Assembly (NCBI GenBank): GCA_013001285.1
Contig: JABDMU010000054.1
Location: forward strand, 1-57,419
Direction: 5' to 3'
DNA from: Flavobacteriaceae bacterium
Lineage (GTDB): Bacteria; Bacteroidota; Bacteroidia; Flavobacteriales; Flavobacteriaceae
Length of the DNA: 57,419 nucleotides
Below the pieces are notes generated by a model, which did no database searches, had not been told where the DNA came from, and saw nothing but the letters and a program-made list of their open reading frames with translations. Both the position numbers and the translations under genes were made by a program. Positions 35,687 through 44,089 of the stretch are shown here, one piece after another (positions within the stretch are counted from its first letter, which is position 1; every line of letters begins with the position of its first letter).

Positions 35687-35930
35687 CAAAATTGCATAAA
35701 TACAAGTTCGCGGGGAGAGTTAAATTTAGGAAATTATTCGAGATAAACCTACATCTATGTTTAATTTCGATGGATTTGCACCTAGTCGAATATTATATTT
35801 TTATAGTAATTACGTATTAATAAAAATAATTGGATAATGATTTAGTGTTGTGATGGGACCTTTATTCTAAAAAAAATATTATCCTTTTCTTCTCTATTCT
35901 TATAACTTTTATTTATGTTATTTTTGTGCT

Positions 35931-36308
35931 ATGAGTAAGGCACTTTCAAAACAAGAATTACATAATCTTGCCATGAACCACGTTGGAAAAGAATTAGAAC
36001 AACGTGGCTTCGAGTTTATTGCTGTAAATAGTAAACTTAAAAAGCATCCTCAATTTGTTTGTATTGACAAGACCAATCAGTATTATTTTGTCATAGTAAA
36101 GGTGGTCATTTTACCAGATAATCCTAATAATTACGATGTTGTGTGGATGGAAGCTTTTAAAAAACATGCTCGAGAAAAAGATGCCAAGGTCTTGTTCGCC
36201 GGTGTAGGACTAGGCAATCCTAATGGTGAAAATTTACCTATTTATTTAGATGAAGACTATTTGATCGAATATAACGGCATTCAAATTATAGAGACACATC
36301 TGAATTAA
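35931..36308 (+). CDS. Conserved 125-residue protein coupled to apbE, unknown function
   Basis: A small soluble protein without signal peptide: MSKALSKQELHNLAMNHVGKEL, then a strand-rich core (GFEFIAVN, YYFVIVKVVILPDN, KVLFAGVGLG, YLIEYNGIQIIETHLN). I do not recognise a catalytic motif. Its stop codon TAA is followed immediately by the ATG of apbE, so the two are translated from one message. Similar proteins in other flavobacteria are, as I recall, often mislabelled as an NqrF subunit because they stand between nqrF and apbE; it has no ferredoxin or FAD motif. A role in Nqr maturation is a reasonable guess. A -7-like TATTTTTG lies at 35919-35926. Confidence 0.85.
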   Translation: MSKALSKQELHNLAMNHVGKELEQRGFEFIAVNSKLKKHPQFVCIDKTNQYYFVIVKVVILPDNPNNYDVVWMEAFKKHAREKDAKVLFAGVGLGNPNGENLPIYLDEDYLIEYNGIQIIETHLN

Positions 36309-37304
36309 ATGAAAAAACGCGTTCTCTTACTTTTTGTAGCACTAGCAGTTCTTGTTTTCGTATTTTTTCCTTCTGAAAAAAAGACATTAAGACTTTCAGG
36401 GGATATTTTCGGGACCACATACAGTATAATTTATTTTGATGATGAGGAGCAGGACCTTCAAAAGCAAGTCGATAGCGTATTCGCTGAGGTCAATAGGTCG
36501 ATGTCGACGTACCTTCCCAATTCCATAATTTCAAAATTCAATAGAAATGAGGAGGTCATATTTGATGATCATTTTATTGCTGTGTATTTAAAAGCCAAGG
36601 AAATTCATAGGCTTACAAATGGCGCCTTCGATCCTACAATTGGTATTGTCGTTAATGCATGGGATTTTGGCCCAGAGGGTAATCTCAAGGAGCTGGATAG
36701 CATGAAAATTGATAGTTTGATGCAATATGTTGGTTTTGATAAAATTGTCGGACCTATACCAAATTTAACGAAAAAGGATCGGCAAATCTATCTCGATTTT
36801 AATGCCATAGCCAAAGGGTATGGGGTTGATGCCGTTGGCGAGATGCTTGAATTTAAGAATATCGATAATTATTTGGTTGAAATTGGAGGTGAAATTCGGG
36901 TGAAAGGCCAAAATATAGAAAATGATAAACCATGGATGGTTGGATTGGAAGAACCAAGATTTGATGGGACACAAGCAGTATTAAAAGCAATAGCATTAGA
37001 GAATGAAGCCATGGCCACTTCTGGGACCTATAGAAAATTTAAGATCGACGATAACGGAAATCGCTATTCACATATAATAGATACAAATACGGGTTATCCG
37101 AGTAAGACCAATATTTTAAGTGTGTCTGTAATTGCCGAAGACTGTATGACCGCAGATGCTTATGCCACTGCCTTTAAAACCATGGGCATAGATAACGTGA
37201 AATCCTTTTTAAAAGCGCATCCTGAATTGAAAGTGTTTATCATCTTTGAAAATGATAGCAAGTCATTAGAAACCTTGGCCTTCAACGGTTTCCCAGAGAA
37301 TTAA
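36309..37304 (+). CDS. apbE: FAD:protein FMN transferase ApbE
   Basis: Transfers FMN from FAD to a Thr of target proteins, here most likely NqrB and NqrC. The 331 residues begin with a signal-anchor (KKRVLLLFVALAVLVFVFF, no lipobox Cys), then the ApbE fold: FGTTYSIIYFD, MSTYLPNSIISKFN, TNGAFDPTIGIVVNAWDFG, the FAD/Mg2+ site DFNAIAKGYGVDAV and GGEIRVKGQN, MATSGTYRKF, and HIIDTNTGYPSKT with TADAYATAFKTMG. Catalytically needed His and Asp residues in these motifs are present. It starts directly on the stop of the 125-residue gene. The nqr operon is 8.6 kb away on the same strand, separated by three genes on the other strand. Confidence 0.95.
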   Translation: MKKRVLLLFVALAVLVFVFFPSEKKTLRLSGDIFGTTYSIIYFDDEEQDLQKQVDSVFAEVNRSMSTYLPNSIISKFNRNEEVIFDDHFIAVYLKAKEIHRLTNGAFDPTIGIVVNAWDFGPEGNLKELDSMKIDSLMQYVGFDKIVGPIPNLTKKDRQIYLDFNAIAKGYGVDAVGEMLEFKNIDNYLVEIGGEIRVKGQNIENDKPWMVGLEEPRFDGTQAVLKAIALENEAMATSGTYRKFKIDDNGNRYSHIIDTNTGYPSKTNILSVSVIAEDCMTADAYATAFKTMGIDNVKSFLKAHPELKVFIIFENDSKSLETLAFNGFPEN

Positions 37305-37414
37305 TGTTGTGACCTTTGTCATTCATGCTTTCAAAAGAACCAAAACTTGGGAAATGGAATTTAAACTTTTGAACAAGTCTTCTATGTTTAAGAGAATTAA
37401 TATTGTGACTTTTG
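37295..37414 (+). repeat. Imperfect 24-bp direct repeat spanning the apbE stop codon
   Basis: 37295-37318 and 37391-37414 read AGAGAATTAAT-G/A-TTGTGAC-C/T-TTTG, 22 of 24 bases identical, 96 bp apart. The left copy includes the last codons and TAA of apbE, so the right copy looks like a duplicated gene end, partly decayed, in the 248-bp convergent gap. Confidence 0.6.
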
Positions 37415-37473
37415 CAGGAATGACATAAAAACTTAAGTAAAATTGCAATACAAATGATTAGTTTAAATGATAG

Positions 37474-37493
37474 ATTCCTGCCTTCGCAGGAAT
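37474..37493. repeat. REP-like palindrome ATTCCTGC-CTTC-GCAGGAAT
   Basis: Eight-base perfect arms around CTTC, in the gap between convergent apbE and the methyltransferase gene. An unpaired half (GCAGGAATGAC) stands at 37414-37424. The same design occurs at 56488-56557, so this is a dispersed intergenic element. Confidence 0.7.
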
Positions 37494-37552
37494 TCGAAGA
37501 TTCGACGAAGTCAATGACATTTTTTTTGAACACCAGAATTAAAAAAAGCATT

Positions 37553-38317
37553 CTACTTAATCACCACTGGAATGATCTCGCCTTTTGCCAATCGGAATTT
37601 GTCAATGGTTTCTTCGGAAAGGCTTGCGGTGTAATCCACTTCATTTACCGTAAATCCAACAGATCGTAGTTTATCAAAATAATCTCGCCCATAAATCCGA
37701 ACATGATCGTATTGTCCGAAGATTTTAGCACGTTCCTTTCGGTTTGTGATGGAATCGTCTTCAAATGTAACAGCTCTTGAAAGGTCTTGCGGAATTTGAA
37801 AAATGCCAGTGCCTCCAGGTTTTAATATTCGGAATAACTCTTGCATCGCTTTTTGATCATCTGGAATATGTTCAAGAACATGATTGCATAAAATAAAGTC
37901 GAAAGCATTATCCTCAAACGGAAGGTCACAGATATCGGCTTTAACATCAGCCAAAGGTGAATTAAGATCGGTCGTTGTATAATCTAAGTGCTTCATACTT
38001 CGGAATCTCTTATAAAACGCCTGTTCTGGAGCAAAATGTAAAACTTTTTGTGGTTGTGTAAAAAAGGTAGTTTCGTTTTCAAGATACAGCCATAACAAAC
38101 GATGGCGTTCTAAAGATAATGTTGATGGCGATAATACGTTTGGGCGCTGGGTTTCATATCCATAAGGCAAGAAATTCTTAAATCCCTTTCCGTCTATAGG
38201 ATCAACATACCGATTTCCTTTTAGAACAAATTTCAATATAGGCCGAACCACATAACTCAACCGAATTAGAATTGGTCTAGGAATTATATTCAATATGGAT
38301 TTAAATATACTTTTCAA
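37553..38317 (-). CDS. Class I SAM-dependent methyltransferase
   Basis: A 254-residue methyltransferase with a hydrophobic N-terminal helix (IIPRPILIRLSYVVRPILKF) that may sit on the membrane, then KVLHFAPEQAFYKRF (a variant of the SAM loop lacking the GxGxG pattern), TTTDLNSPLADVKADICDLPF, and FILCNHVLEHIPDDQKAMQELF typical of Methyltransf_11. The C-terminal FGQYDHVRIYGRDYFDKL is a family feature. Substrate unknown. The start must be TTG: it follows the map stop by 6 nt in the same frame, and the next Met is far inside the domain. Probably translated from the map message. Confidence 0.88.
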   Translation of the reverse strand: MKSIFKSILNIIPRPILIRLSYVVRPILKFVLKGNRYVDPIDGKGFKNFLPYGYETQRPNVLSPSTLSLERHRLLWLYLENETTFFTQPQKVLHFAPEQAFYKRFRSMKHLDYTTTDLNSPLADVKADICDLPFEDNAFDFILCNHVLEHIPDDQKAMQELFRILKPGGTGIFQIPQDLSRAVTFEDDSITNRKERAKIFGQYDHVRIYGRDYFDKLRSVGFTVNEVDYTASLSEETIDKFRLAKGEIIPVVIK

Positions 38318-38323
38318 GTTGAT

Positions 38324-39127
38324 TTATGCCCTAAATTCTTTTTCCTCATCACTTTCAATCCCAAGTGCTTCATAAACATAGTCGAAAGTTGATAGCAATT
38401 CTGGTTTTCCATTAACTAAAGCTACATTATGTTCAAAATGTGCACTGGGTTTCTTATCCACTGTAGTGATGGTCCAACCATCAGCATGTTGCATGATGCG
38501 TCGTGTTCCCATATTGATCATAGGTTCAATGGCCACAACCATACCTTCACTAAATTTCTTCCCGCGACCACGTTTTCCATAATTGGGCATTTCAGGATCT
38601 TCATGCATTTTTCTTCCTAGTCCATGACCAACTAATTCACGAACTACACCGTAGCCATGACTTTCACAATAATTTTGAATGGCAAAACCAACATCTCCAA
38701 CGCGGTTTCCTTTTTTAAACTCTCTGATCCCAACATATAAAGAGGCCTTCGTAACATCCAATAATTTTTGAACTTCCTCAGTGACTTCGCCAACTTTAAA
38801 GGTATAGGCATGATCGCCATAAAATCCGTTTTTAATGGCACCACAATCTATTGAAATAATATCACCTTCCTTTAGAGGCACATTTGTCGGAAATCCATGT
38901 ACTACTTGTTCATTCGGACTCATACATAAAGTATTGGGAAAATCATATAACCCTAAGAATCCAGGAATAGCATCTTGATCTCTAATATATTCTTCTGCTA
39001 TCTTATCTAAGGCAAGTGTTGTTACTCCAGGTTTGACTTCTTTCGCCAGAAGGCCAAGCGTTCGTGAAACTATCAATGCGCTTTCGCGCATAAGTTCTAT
39101 TTCTTCTTTGGTTTTTGGTATGATCAT
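38324..39127 (-). CDS. map: Methionine aminopeptidase, type I
   Basis: Removes the initiator Met from nascent proteins. Complete type I enzyme of 267 residues. The five metal ligands and the catalytic His are visible: VVHGFPTN (His about 78), IDCGAIKNGFYGDHAYTF (Asp pair), GHGLGRKMHEDP (His), VAIEPMINMG (Glu) and SAHFEHNVAL (Glu). Start MIIPKTKEEIELMRESA. A -7-like TATCTTTG lies at 39144-39151 (minus strand), 17 nt upstream. The methyltransferase gene follows after 6 bp. Divergent from the CoA-transferase gene. Confidence 0.96.
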   Translation of the reverse strand: MIIPKTKEEIELMRESALIVSRTLGLLAKEVKPGVTTLALDKIAEEYIRDQDAIPGFLGLYDFPNTLCMSPNEQVVHGFPTNVPLKEGDIISIDCGAIKNGFYGDHAYTFKVGEVTEEVQKLLDVTKASLYVGIREFKKGNRVGDVGFAIQNYCESHGYGVVRELVGHGLGRKMHEDPEMPNYGKRGRGKKFSEGMVVAIEPMINMGTRRIMQHADGWTITTVDKKPSAHFEHNVALVNGKPELLSTFDYVYEALGIESDEEKEFRA

Positions 39128-39249
39128 TTAAAAAAAATATCGACAAAGATACTTAAAATTAATATGGAATAAATTATCATATAATATGACATTTGGCAGG
39201 TTTTATACTACTTTTTTCAATTAAATTTACACCTTAAATTTAAGATCAT

Positions 39250-40515
39250 ATGTATACCCCCGTTAGTGCAGAAGATGCCGTAAAGATTATTAAGTCAAAC
39301 GATAAGGTTTATCTCCAAGCAGCTGCTGCCGCACCCCAAGTTTTAATTAACGCGATGACCCAACGTCATGAAGAACTTAGAAATGTAGAAGTTTGTCATC
39401 TTCATATAGAAGGAGAGGCGCCATATGCTGACCCCAAATATCATAAAAGTTTTCATGTCAATTCTTTTTTTATTGGTCGCAATGTTAGACATACTTTAAA
39501 AGCTGGGAATGGTTCATATACGCCTGTTTTTTTAAGCGAATTGCCGTTATTGTTCAAGCGAAATATCGTTGACCTCCAAGTCGCTTTGATTCATGTTTCA
39601 GTTCCAGATCGACATGGGTATTGTTCTCTTGGAGTCTCAGTTGAAGCAACTCCAGCAGCAATTGAAAATGCCGATCATGTAATCGCTCAAGTCAATAAAC
39701 AAATGCCAAGAACACATGGCGATGGCATTATTCATGTAAGTGAAATTGATGCTTTTGTTGAATGTGACGAACCCTTACCCGTTTCACATCACGGAAGCCC
39801 TTCTATAATTGAGGAAAAAATTGGCGACTTTGTAGCTAATTTGATCGAGGATGAAAGCACGCTTCAAATGGGCATTGGTGCGATCCCAAATGCCGTATTA
39901 TCTAAATTAGGAAATCATAAAAACCTTGGGCTTCATACTGAGATGTTTTCAGATGGGGTTATTGACCTCATTTTAAAAGATGTTATAAACGGAAATTATA
40001 AAGGGGTGAGTCCCGGACGTGCAATGGCCACATTTTTAATGGGATCTCAAAGGTTGTATGATTACGTAGATGACAATCCATATATAGAAATGCGTACCTG
40101 CGATTATGTTAATGATGTTTCTGTGATCAAACAGAACAAAAACATGGTGGCTATTAATTCAGCCATTGAAGTTGATGTTACCGGACAGGTTTGTGCTGAT
40201 TCAATGGGAGCAAAAATATATTCGGGCGTTGGTGGTCAGATCGATTTTATTCGTGCTGCCTCAATAAGTGAAGGCGGCAAGGCTATAATTGCATTGCCAT
40301 CGGTTACAAAAAGTGGAATAAGCAGGATTGTGCCTTCATTAAAACCTGGCGCTGGTGTGGTAACAACAAGATCTCATGTTCACTATGTGGTGACTGAATA
40401 TGGTGTTGCTAATTTATATGGGAAAACTATTAAAAAACGTGTGAAAGCCTTGGTTGATATTGCCCATCCAGATCACAGGGAATTTATTGAAAAGCGTTAT
40501 TTTGAAATGCTTTAA
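39250..40515 (+). CDS. Acetyl-CoA hydrolase/transferase family CoA-transferase (4-hydroxybutyrate type)
   Basis: Class I CoA-transferase that moves CoA between acyl groups, for example acetyl-CoA and a carboxylic acid such as 4-hydroxybutyrate or succinate. The 421 residues form two NagB-like halves. Motifs: VYLQAAAAAPQVLINAM, SVPDRHGYCSLGVSVE, LQMGIGAIPNAVLSKL and the catalytic Glu in GLHTEMFSDGVIDL (about residue 230); GQIDFIRAASISEGGKAIIA and VVTEYGVANLYGKTIKKR near the end. Physiological substrates cannot be told. It stands alone on the plus strand, 6 bp from the stop of the convergent HAD gene. Confidence 0.92.
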   Translation: MYTPVSAEDAVKIIKSNDKVYLQAAAAAPQVLINAMTQRHEELRNVEVCHLHIEGEAPYADPKYHKSFHVNSFFIGRNVRHTLKAGNGSYTPVFLSELPLLFKRNIVDLQVALIHVSVPDRHGYCSLGVSVEATPAAIENADHVIAQVNKQMPRTHGDGIIHVSEIDAFVECDEPLPVSHHGSPSIIEEKIGDFVANLIEDESTLQMGIGAIPNAVLSKLGNHKNLGLHTEMFSDGVIDLILKDVINGNYKGVSPGRAMATFLMGSQRLYDYVDDNPYIEMRTCDYVNDVSVIKQNKNMVAINSAIEVDVTGQVCADSMGAKIYSGVGGQIDFIRAASISEGGKAIIALPSVTKSGISRIVPSLKPGAGVVTTRSHVHYVVTEYGVANLYGKTIKKRVKALVDIAHPDHREFIEKRYFEML

Positions 40516-40521
40516 TACGTC

Positions 40522-40929
40522 TTATTTAAAAAAATCGAAAAATCCTTTTTTTTGCTTTTTCCTTTTTGGAACTTCTTCTTTTGTAAGTATTTGGTAAATT
40601 TCACCCCAACCTAAAAGTTCCCCAAGGTTTCGATCGTCAATAAACAGATCGGCATGGATCTTTCTGCTCTTAGAATTGTCTTCTTGCTCTTCAGGAAAAC
40701 TCTTGTTAACCGCATAAAATTCAACACCATTTTTTTTACAGAATTCAACAGCATCATTCAAGCGATCTCCATGCCTATAGGTCCATAAAATGAGTCGATG
40801 TCCATCCTCCTGAAGTTTTGTCAAGGTTTCAAAGGCAAATATTCGTGGTTTTCCAATACCTGGATAGGCATCTTCAACGATGGTTCCATCAAAATCAATA
40901 GCGATTGTTAATTTATTGTAGAGATTCAT
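40522..40929 (-). CDS. Small HAD-superfamily protein (BT0820-like)
   Basis: A minimal HAD-like phosphatase fold of 135 residues. Motif I is AIDFDGTIVED with both Asp residues, motif II LILWTYRHGDRL, motif III/IV ADLFIDDRNLGELLGW. No cap domain. The C-terminus is strongly basic (KRKKQKKGFFDFFK). Related proteins of Bacteroides (BT0820) have been called sugar or nucleotide phosphatases without firm evidence. It follows gpmI after 16 bp on the same strand, so it is probably cotranscribed with it. Confidence 0.85.
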   Translation of the reverse strand: MNLYNKLTIAIDFDGTIVEDAYPGIGKPRIFAFETLTKLQEDGHRLILWTYRHGDRLNDAVEFCKKNGVEFYAVNKSFPEEQEDNSKSRKIHADLFIDDRNLGELLGWGEIYQILTKEEVPKRKKQKKGFFDFFK

Positions 40930-40945
40930 ACTGGCGAAATTTACA

Positions 40946-42463
40946 CTAAATTAATGAATTTTGAGTCATTACCTTTGGCTTTTCAATGCCCATGAGCTTT
41001 AGTATTGTTGGAGCGATATCACCTAATATCCCATCTTGGATATGCTTTAAATCCTTATCTATTAAAATGATGGGCACAGGGTTGGTAGTATGAGCCGTAT
41101 GTGGTGAGCCATCCGGATTGATCATGGTTTCACAATTACCGTGATCGGCGATCAATATTGTGGTATAGTCATTTCTTAGAGCCGCTTCAATAACCTCTTT
41201 GACACAAATATCGACAGCTTCACATGCTTTTATTGCTGCACGCATTACACCTGTATGTCCAACCATATCACCATTTGCAAAATTCAAACACACAAAATCA
41301 AATTGACTATTATCTAGTTCGTTAACAAGGGCATCTTTTATTTCAAAAGCACTCATTTCTGGCTTCAAATCATAAGTGGCTACTTTTGGAGAATTTTTTA
41401 GTATTCTTGATTCGCCATTAAACACCTCCTCGCGACCTCCAGAAAAGAAAAATGTCACGTGTGGATATTTCTCAGTTTCGGCAATTCGCAATTGAGTTTT
41501 ATGATGTCGTTCAAGAACTTCTCCTAGAGTATTTGCTAGATTATCTTTATTGTAAATGACATGCATGCCTGCAAAGGACTCGTCATAATTAGTAAGTGTC
41601 ACATAATGGAGGTTCAAGCGATGCATATTTTGCTCGTGAAAATCTTCTTGGGTTAAGGCTTGTGTTAATTGCCGACCACGATCTGTTCTGAAATTGAAAA
41701 AGATGACGACATCCTCCTCTTCAATGGTAGCAATTGGTTTTTGGTCTTTGTCAACCATGACGATGGGTTTTATGAATTCATCGGTAATATCCTCATCATA
41801 GCTTTGAGAAATAGATTTTAAGGCATTTGTCGACTGGGTTCCAATACCATTTACAAGAGCATCATAAGCGAGTTTGATGCGTTCCCAACGCTTATCGCGA
41901 TCCATAGCATAATACCGACCAGTAATGCTTGCTAATTGACCAGATGATTTCTCAAAATGGTCCTCTAATTCAGTAATAAAACCATAACCTGATTTTGGAT
42001 CAACATCACGTCCATCTGTAAAGGCATGAACATAAACTTTTTCTAAATCATATTTATTTGCAGCATCAAGCAATCCGAATAAATGATCAATATGTGAATG
42101 TACACCACCATCACTGAGTAAACCTAAAAAATGAACTGCTTTTTGTTGCGTTTTTGCATATTCAAATGCATTTTGTAAAACCGGTTCATTTTCAAGAGTG
42201 CCTTCCTTTACTGCAAGATTAACCTTAACCAGATCCTGATAAACAATCCGTCCTGCACCAAGATTCATATGACCAACTTCACTATTTCCCATTTGCCCTT
42301 CCGGTAATCCCACATTAAGTCCATCGGTTCTCAGTGAGGCATTAGGATATTTTTCGTACAGACTATCTATAAATGGAGTATTGGCCTTATCGATTGCAGA
42401 TACTTTTGGATCTGGAGATTTTCCCCAGCCATCCAAGATCATCAAAATCACTTTTTTGTTCAT
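40946..42463 (-). CDS. gpmI: 2,3-bisphosphoglycerate-independent phosphoglycerate mutase
   Basis: Mn2+-dependent mutase interconverting 3- and 2-phosphoglycerate in glycolysis. 505 residues, usual length. MILDGWGKSP holds the first metal Asp, GQMGNSEVGHMNLGAG the phosphorylated Ser (about residue 62), ITGRYYAMDRDKRWER and FFNFRTDRGRQLTQAL substrate-binding Arg residues, NFANGDMVGHTG and IADHGNCETM the remaining metal ligands. A -7-like TATCTTTG lies at 42480-42487 on the minus strand, 17 bp upstream of the ATG and just after the terminator of the M48 gene, so this gene has its own promoter. Confidence 0.96.
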   Translation of the reverse strand: MNKKVILMILDGWGKSPDPKVSAIDKANTPFIDSLYEKYPNASLRTDGLNVGLPEGQMGNSEVGHMNLGAGRIVYQDLVKVNLAVKEGTLENEPVLQNAFEYAKTQQKAVHFLGLLSDGGVHSHIDHLFGLLDAANKYDLEKVYVHAFTDGRDVDPKSGYGFITELEDHFEKSSGQLASITGRYYAMDRDKRWERIKLAYDALVNGIGTQSTNALKSISQSYDEDITDEFIKPIVMVDKDQKPIATIEEEDVVIFFNFRTDRGRQLTQALTQEDFHEQNMHRLNLHYVTLTNYDESFAGMHVIYNKDNLANTLGEVLERHHKTQLRIAETEKYPHVTFFFSGGREEVFNGESRILKNSPKVATYDLKPEMSAFEIKDALVNELDNSQFDFVCLNFANGDMVGHTGVMRAAIKACEAVDICVKEVIEAALRNDYTTILIADHGNCETMINPDGSPHTAHTTNPVPIILIDKDLKHIQDGILGDIAPTILKLMGIEKPKVMTQNSLI

Positions 42464-42487
42464 AATAGAAATTTGAGTTCAAAGATA

Positions 42488-42516
42488 AAAACAAAAATCC
42501 TGCTCGTAGACAGGAT
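42488..42516 (-). terminator. Rho-independent terminator between the M48 peptidase gene and gpmI
   Basis: On the minus strand ATCCTG pairs with CAGGAT around an 8-nt loop, then TTTTTGTTTTT follows. It is 27 bp after the M48 stop and directly before the gpmI promoter box. Confidence 0.6.
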
Positions 42517-42542
42517 ATTTAAAGAATTACAATTAATTTATT

Positions 42543-43316
42543 CTAGGTACCGCGATATTTTTCAATCGCCTCTCTAATTTTTTCAATTCGGTTTTCTGGG
42601 TCCGGATGTGTACTCATGCGTTCTGGTTGTCGGTTTGGACCAGCGGCTGCCTTAAGAATTTCCATAACACCAATCATTTCTTCTGGGTTATAATTAGCCT
42701 TCAACATAAATTTCACACCAAGATCATCGCTTTGTAATTCGTCTTCTCTACCATAACTCATATTTAGCATTTGTGCAATCGCCGCGGCACCTTGTGCGGT
42801 GTTAGGATCAATACCTACAGCGACACCGCTAATTATGCCTTGGGTAAGCTCATGTTTTGACATGCGTTCAGCAGAATGTCGCCCTATAACATGACCGATC
42901 TCATGACCAAGAACACCAGCCAATTGATCTTCATTTTCAAGTTTAGAAAACAAGGCATAGGTGATAAAGATTTGCCCGCCTGGCAAGGCAAAAGCATTAA
43001 TGGTTTCTTGATCTGCTAATAAATGAAAATCATATTGATAGCCTGTTTGTTTTGCAATACTATTGTCTACCAATTTTTGTCCAACTTGATCTATGAAAGC
43101 TTGGTATTGTTCGTCTGGATATAATCCACCATGTTGCTGTGCCATTTGAGGTGCTGCTTGAAGCCCCATAGCAACTTCTTGCTCTTCAGATAAGGCAATG
43201 TGTTGCTTTTCACCAGTATAGGGGTTGACCTCGGCGCTGGAGCAATAACGAATGACTGCAAATACAACAATCCCAAGTCCTATCAATAATTTAATTTTAC
43301 TACTTCCTCTTCTCAT
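42543..43316 (-). CDS. Membrane-anchored M48-family zinc metalloprotease
   Basis: A 257-residue peptidase of the M48 (HtpX/BepA/Oma1-like) family, probably acting on envelope proteins in the periplasm. An N-terminal helix (KIKLLIGLGIVVFAVIRYC) anchors it; the RYC is not a good lipobox. The catalytic site is GVLGHEIGHVIGRHSAERM (HExxH near residue 137), the third zinc ligand is probably the Glu of GREDELQSDDLGVKFM, and the C-terminal STHPDPENRIEKI is the usual end of the domain. No TPR repeats follow, unlike BepA. It is 31 bp downstream of the M15 gene on the same strand and ends at a terminator hairpin. Confidence 0.92.
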   Translation of the reverse strand: MRRGSSKIKLLIGLGIVVFAVIRYCSSAEVNPYTGEKQHIALSEEQEVAMGLQAAPQMAQQHGGLYPDEQYQAFIDQVGQKLVDNSIAKQTGYQYDFHLLADQETINAFALPGGQIFITYALFSKLENEDQLAGVLGHEIGHVIGRHSAERMSKHELTQGIISGVAVGIDPNTAQGAAAIAQMLNMSYGREDELQSDDLGVKFMLKANYNPEEMIGVMEILKAAAGPNRQPERMSTHPDPENRIEKIREAIEKYRGT

Positions 43317-43347
43317 GGTTAATGTTTAAGGCCTAAAAATACAAAAG

Positions 43348-44082
43348 TTAAGCTAATAATTCTGGGTTGATATCCAGAATATGCTCTTTATAATAGGCTT
43401 GTATGACCTTATCTGACAGCTTGTTAGCACCTTTAAAATCTTCGCCTTGAATGACTTTAAAAATATCTAAATTTTGATACTGTTTTAAATACTCACATGA
43501 TAAGGGTCTGTAACTGAAATGCCAAGGTTCGTATTTAAATCCTTTGCGTTGAGGATCGTTGGTATAGACAATATAGAAATCGAAGGATTTTGCATGAGCA
43601 TCTAACCACAGTTTAAGTTCATAAAATGGCTGGTCCTTATTAAAATTATCTTCAGAAAGAAGGTTAGGCGTATTTAAAAATCTACCATCAACAATATCTA
43701 TGTCGGTACCCCAATGATGTCTTGATGTGCCTGGAATGGTAGAGTATTCAATGATCTTGTAAATACTTTCAATAGGTGTTAATCCATTAGCTAAATTGGC
43801 TTCATATTTGCGTTCCCAAATGCGTTTTTGATGCGCGTAATTTCTATAACTCGAAACCACATGAATTTTAATGCCATCTTTCAATGCGGCGGCTTGCATC
43901 TTGACAAATGCATCATGAGCTGACTTTCGCAATTGAAAGCCATTTCCGTATAATGTTGGTGATCCTTTACCTAAAAGTTCAGAAGATTCTAAAACAGTGG
44001 ATTGTCCAAAAATTAAATTAGGAGCCAGGGATATAGCCATCCCAGATCCTAGAGTTATATTTATAAATCTACGTCGTTTCAA
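43348..44082 (-). CDS. M15-family D-alanyl-D-alanine carboxypeptidase with twin-arginine signal
   Basis: Zinc peptidase of the VanY/DdcY type that trims D-Ala from peptidoglycan stem peptides. The N-terminus MKRRRFINITLGSGMAISLAP is a twin-arginine signal (R-R-x-F-I followed by a moderately hydrophobic stretch). Active site: SSYRNYAHQKRIWERKYEA, zinc ligands in SRHHWGTDIDIVDG (His, Asp) and catalytic Glu with the last His in EPWHFSYRP. 244 residues. The start is TTG, 7 nt after the pepE stop; no ATG precedes the signal. It lies in the chain pepE, this gene, M48 gene, and a tatA gene is found at 48.7 kb. Confidence 0.88.
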   Translation of the reverse strand: MKRRRFINITLGSGMAISLAPNLIFGQSTVLESSELLGKGSPTLYGNGFQLRKSAHDAFVKMQAAALKDGIKIHVVSSYRNYAHQKRIWERKYEANLANGLTPIESIYKIIEYSTIPGTSRHHWGTDIDIVDGRFLNTPNLLSEDNFNKDQPFYELKLWLDAHAKSFDFYIVYTNDPQRKGFKYEPWHFSYRPLSCEYLKQYQNLDIFKVIQGEDFKGANKLSDKVIQAYYKEHILDINPELLA

Positions 44083-44089
44083 TAGTGTG

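Noticed and set aside
27823-35689. Genomic island or transposon carrying the protease, HD and cyclase genes
   Set aside because: No transposase, integrase, tRNA or terminal repeat was found at the borders, and codon use looks like that of the flanks by eye. Only the unusual position relative to apbE remains, reported as a finding.
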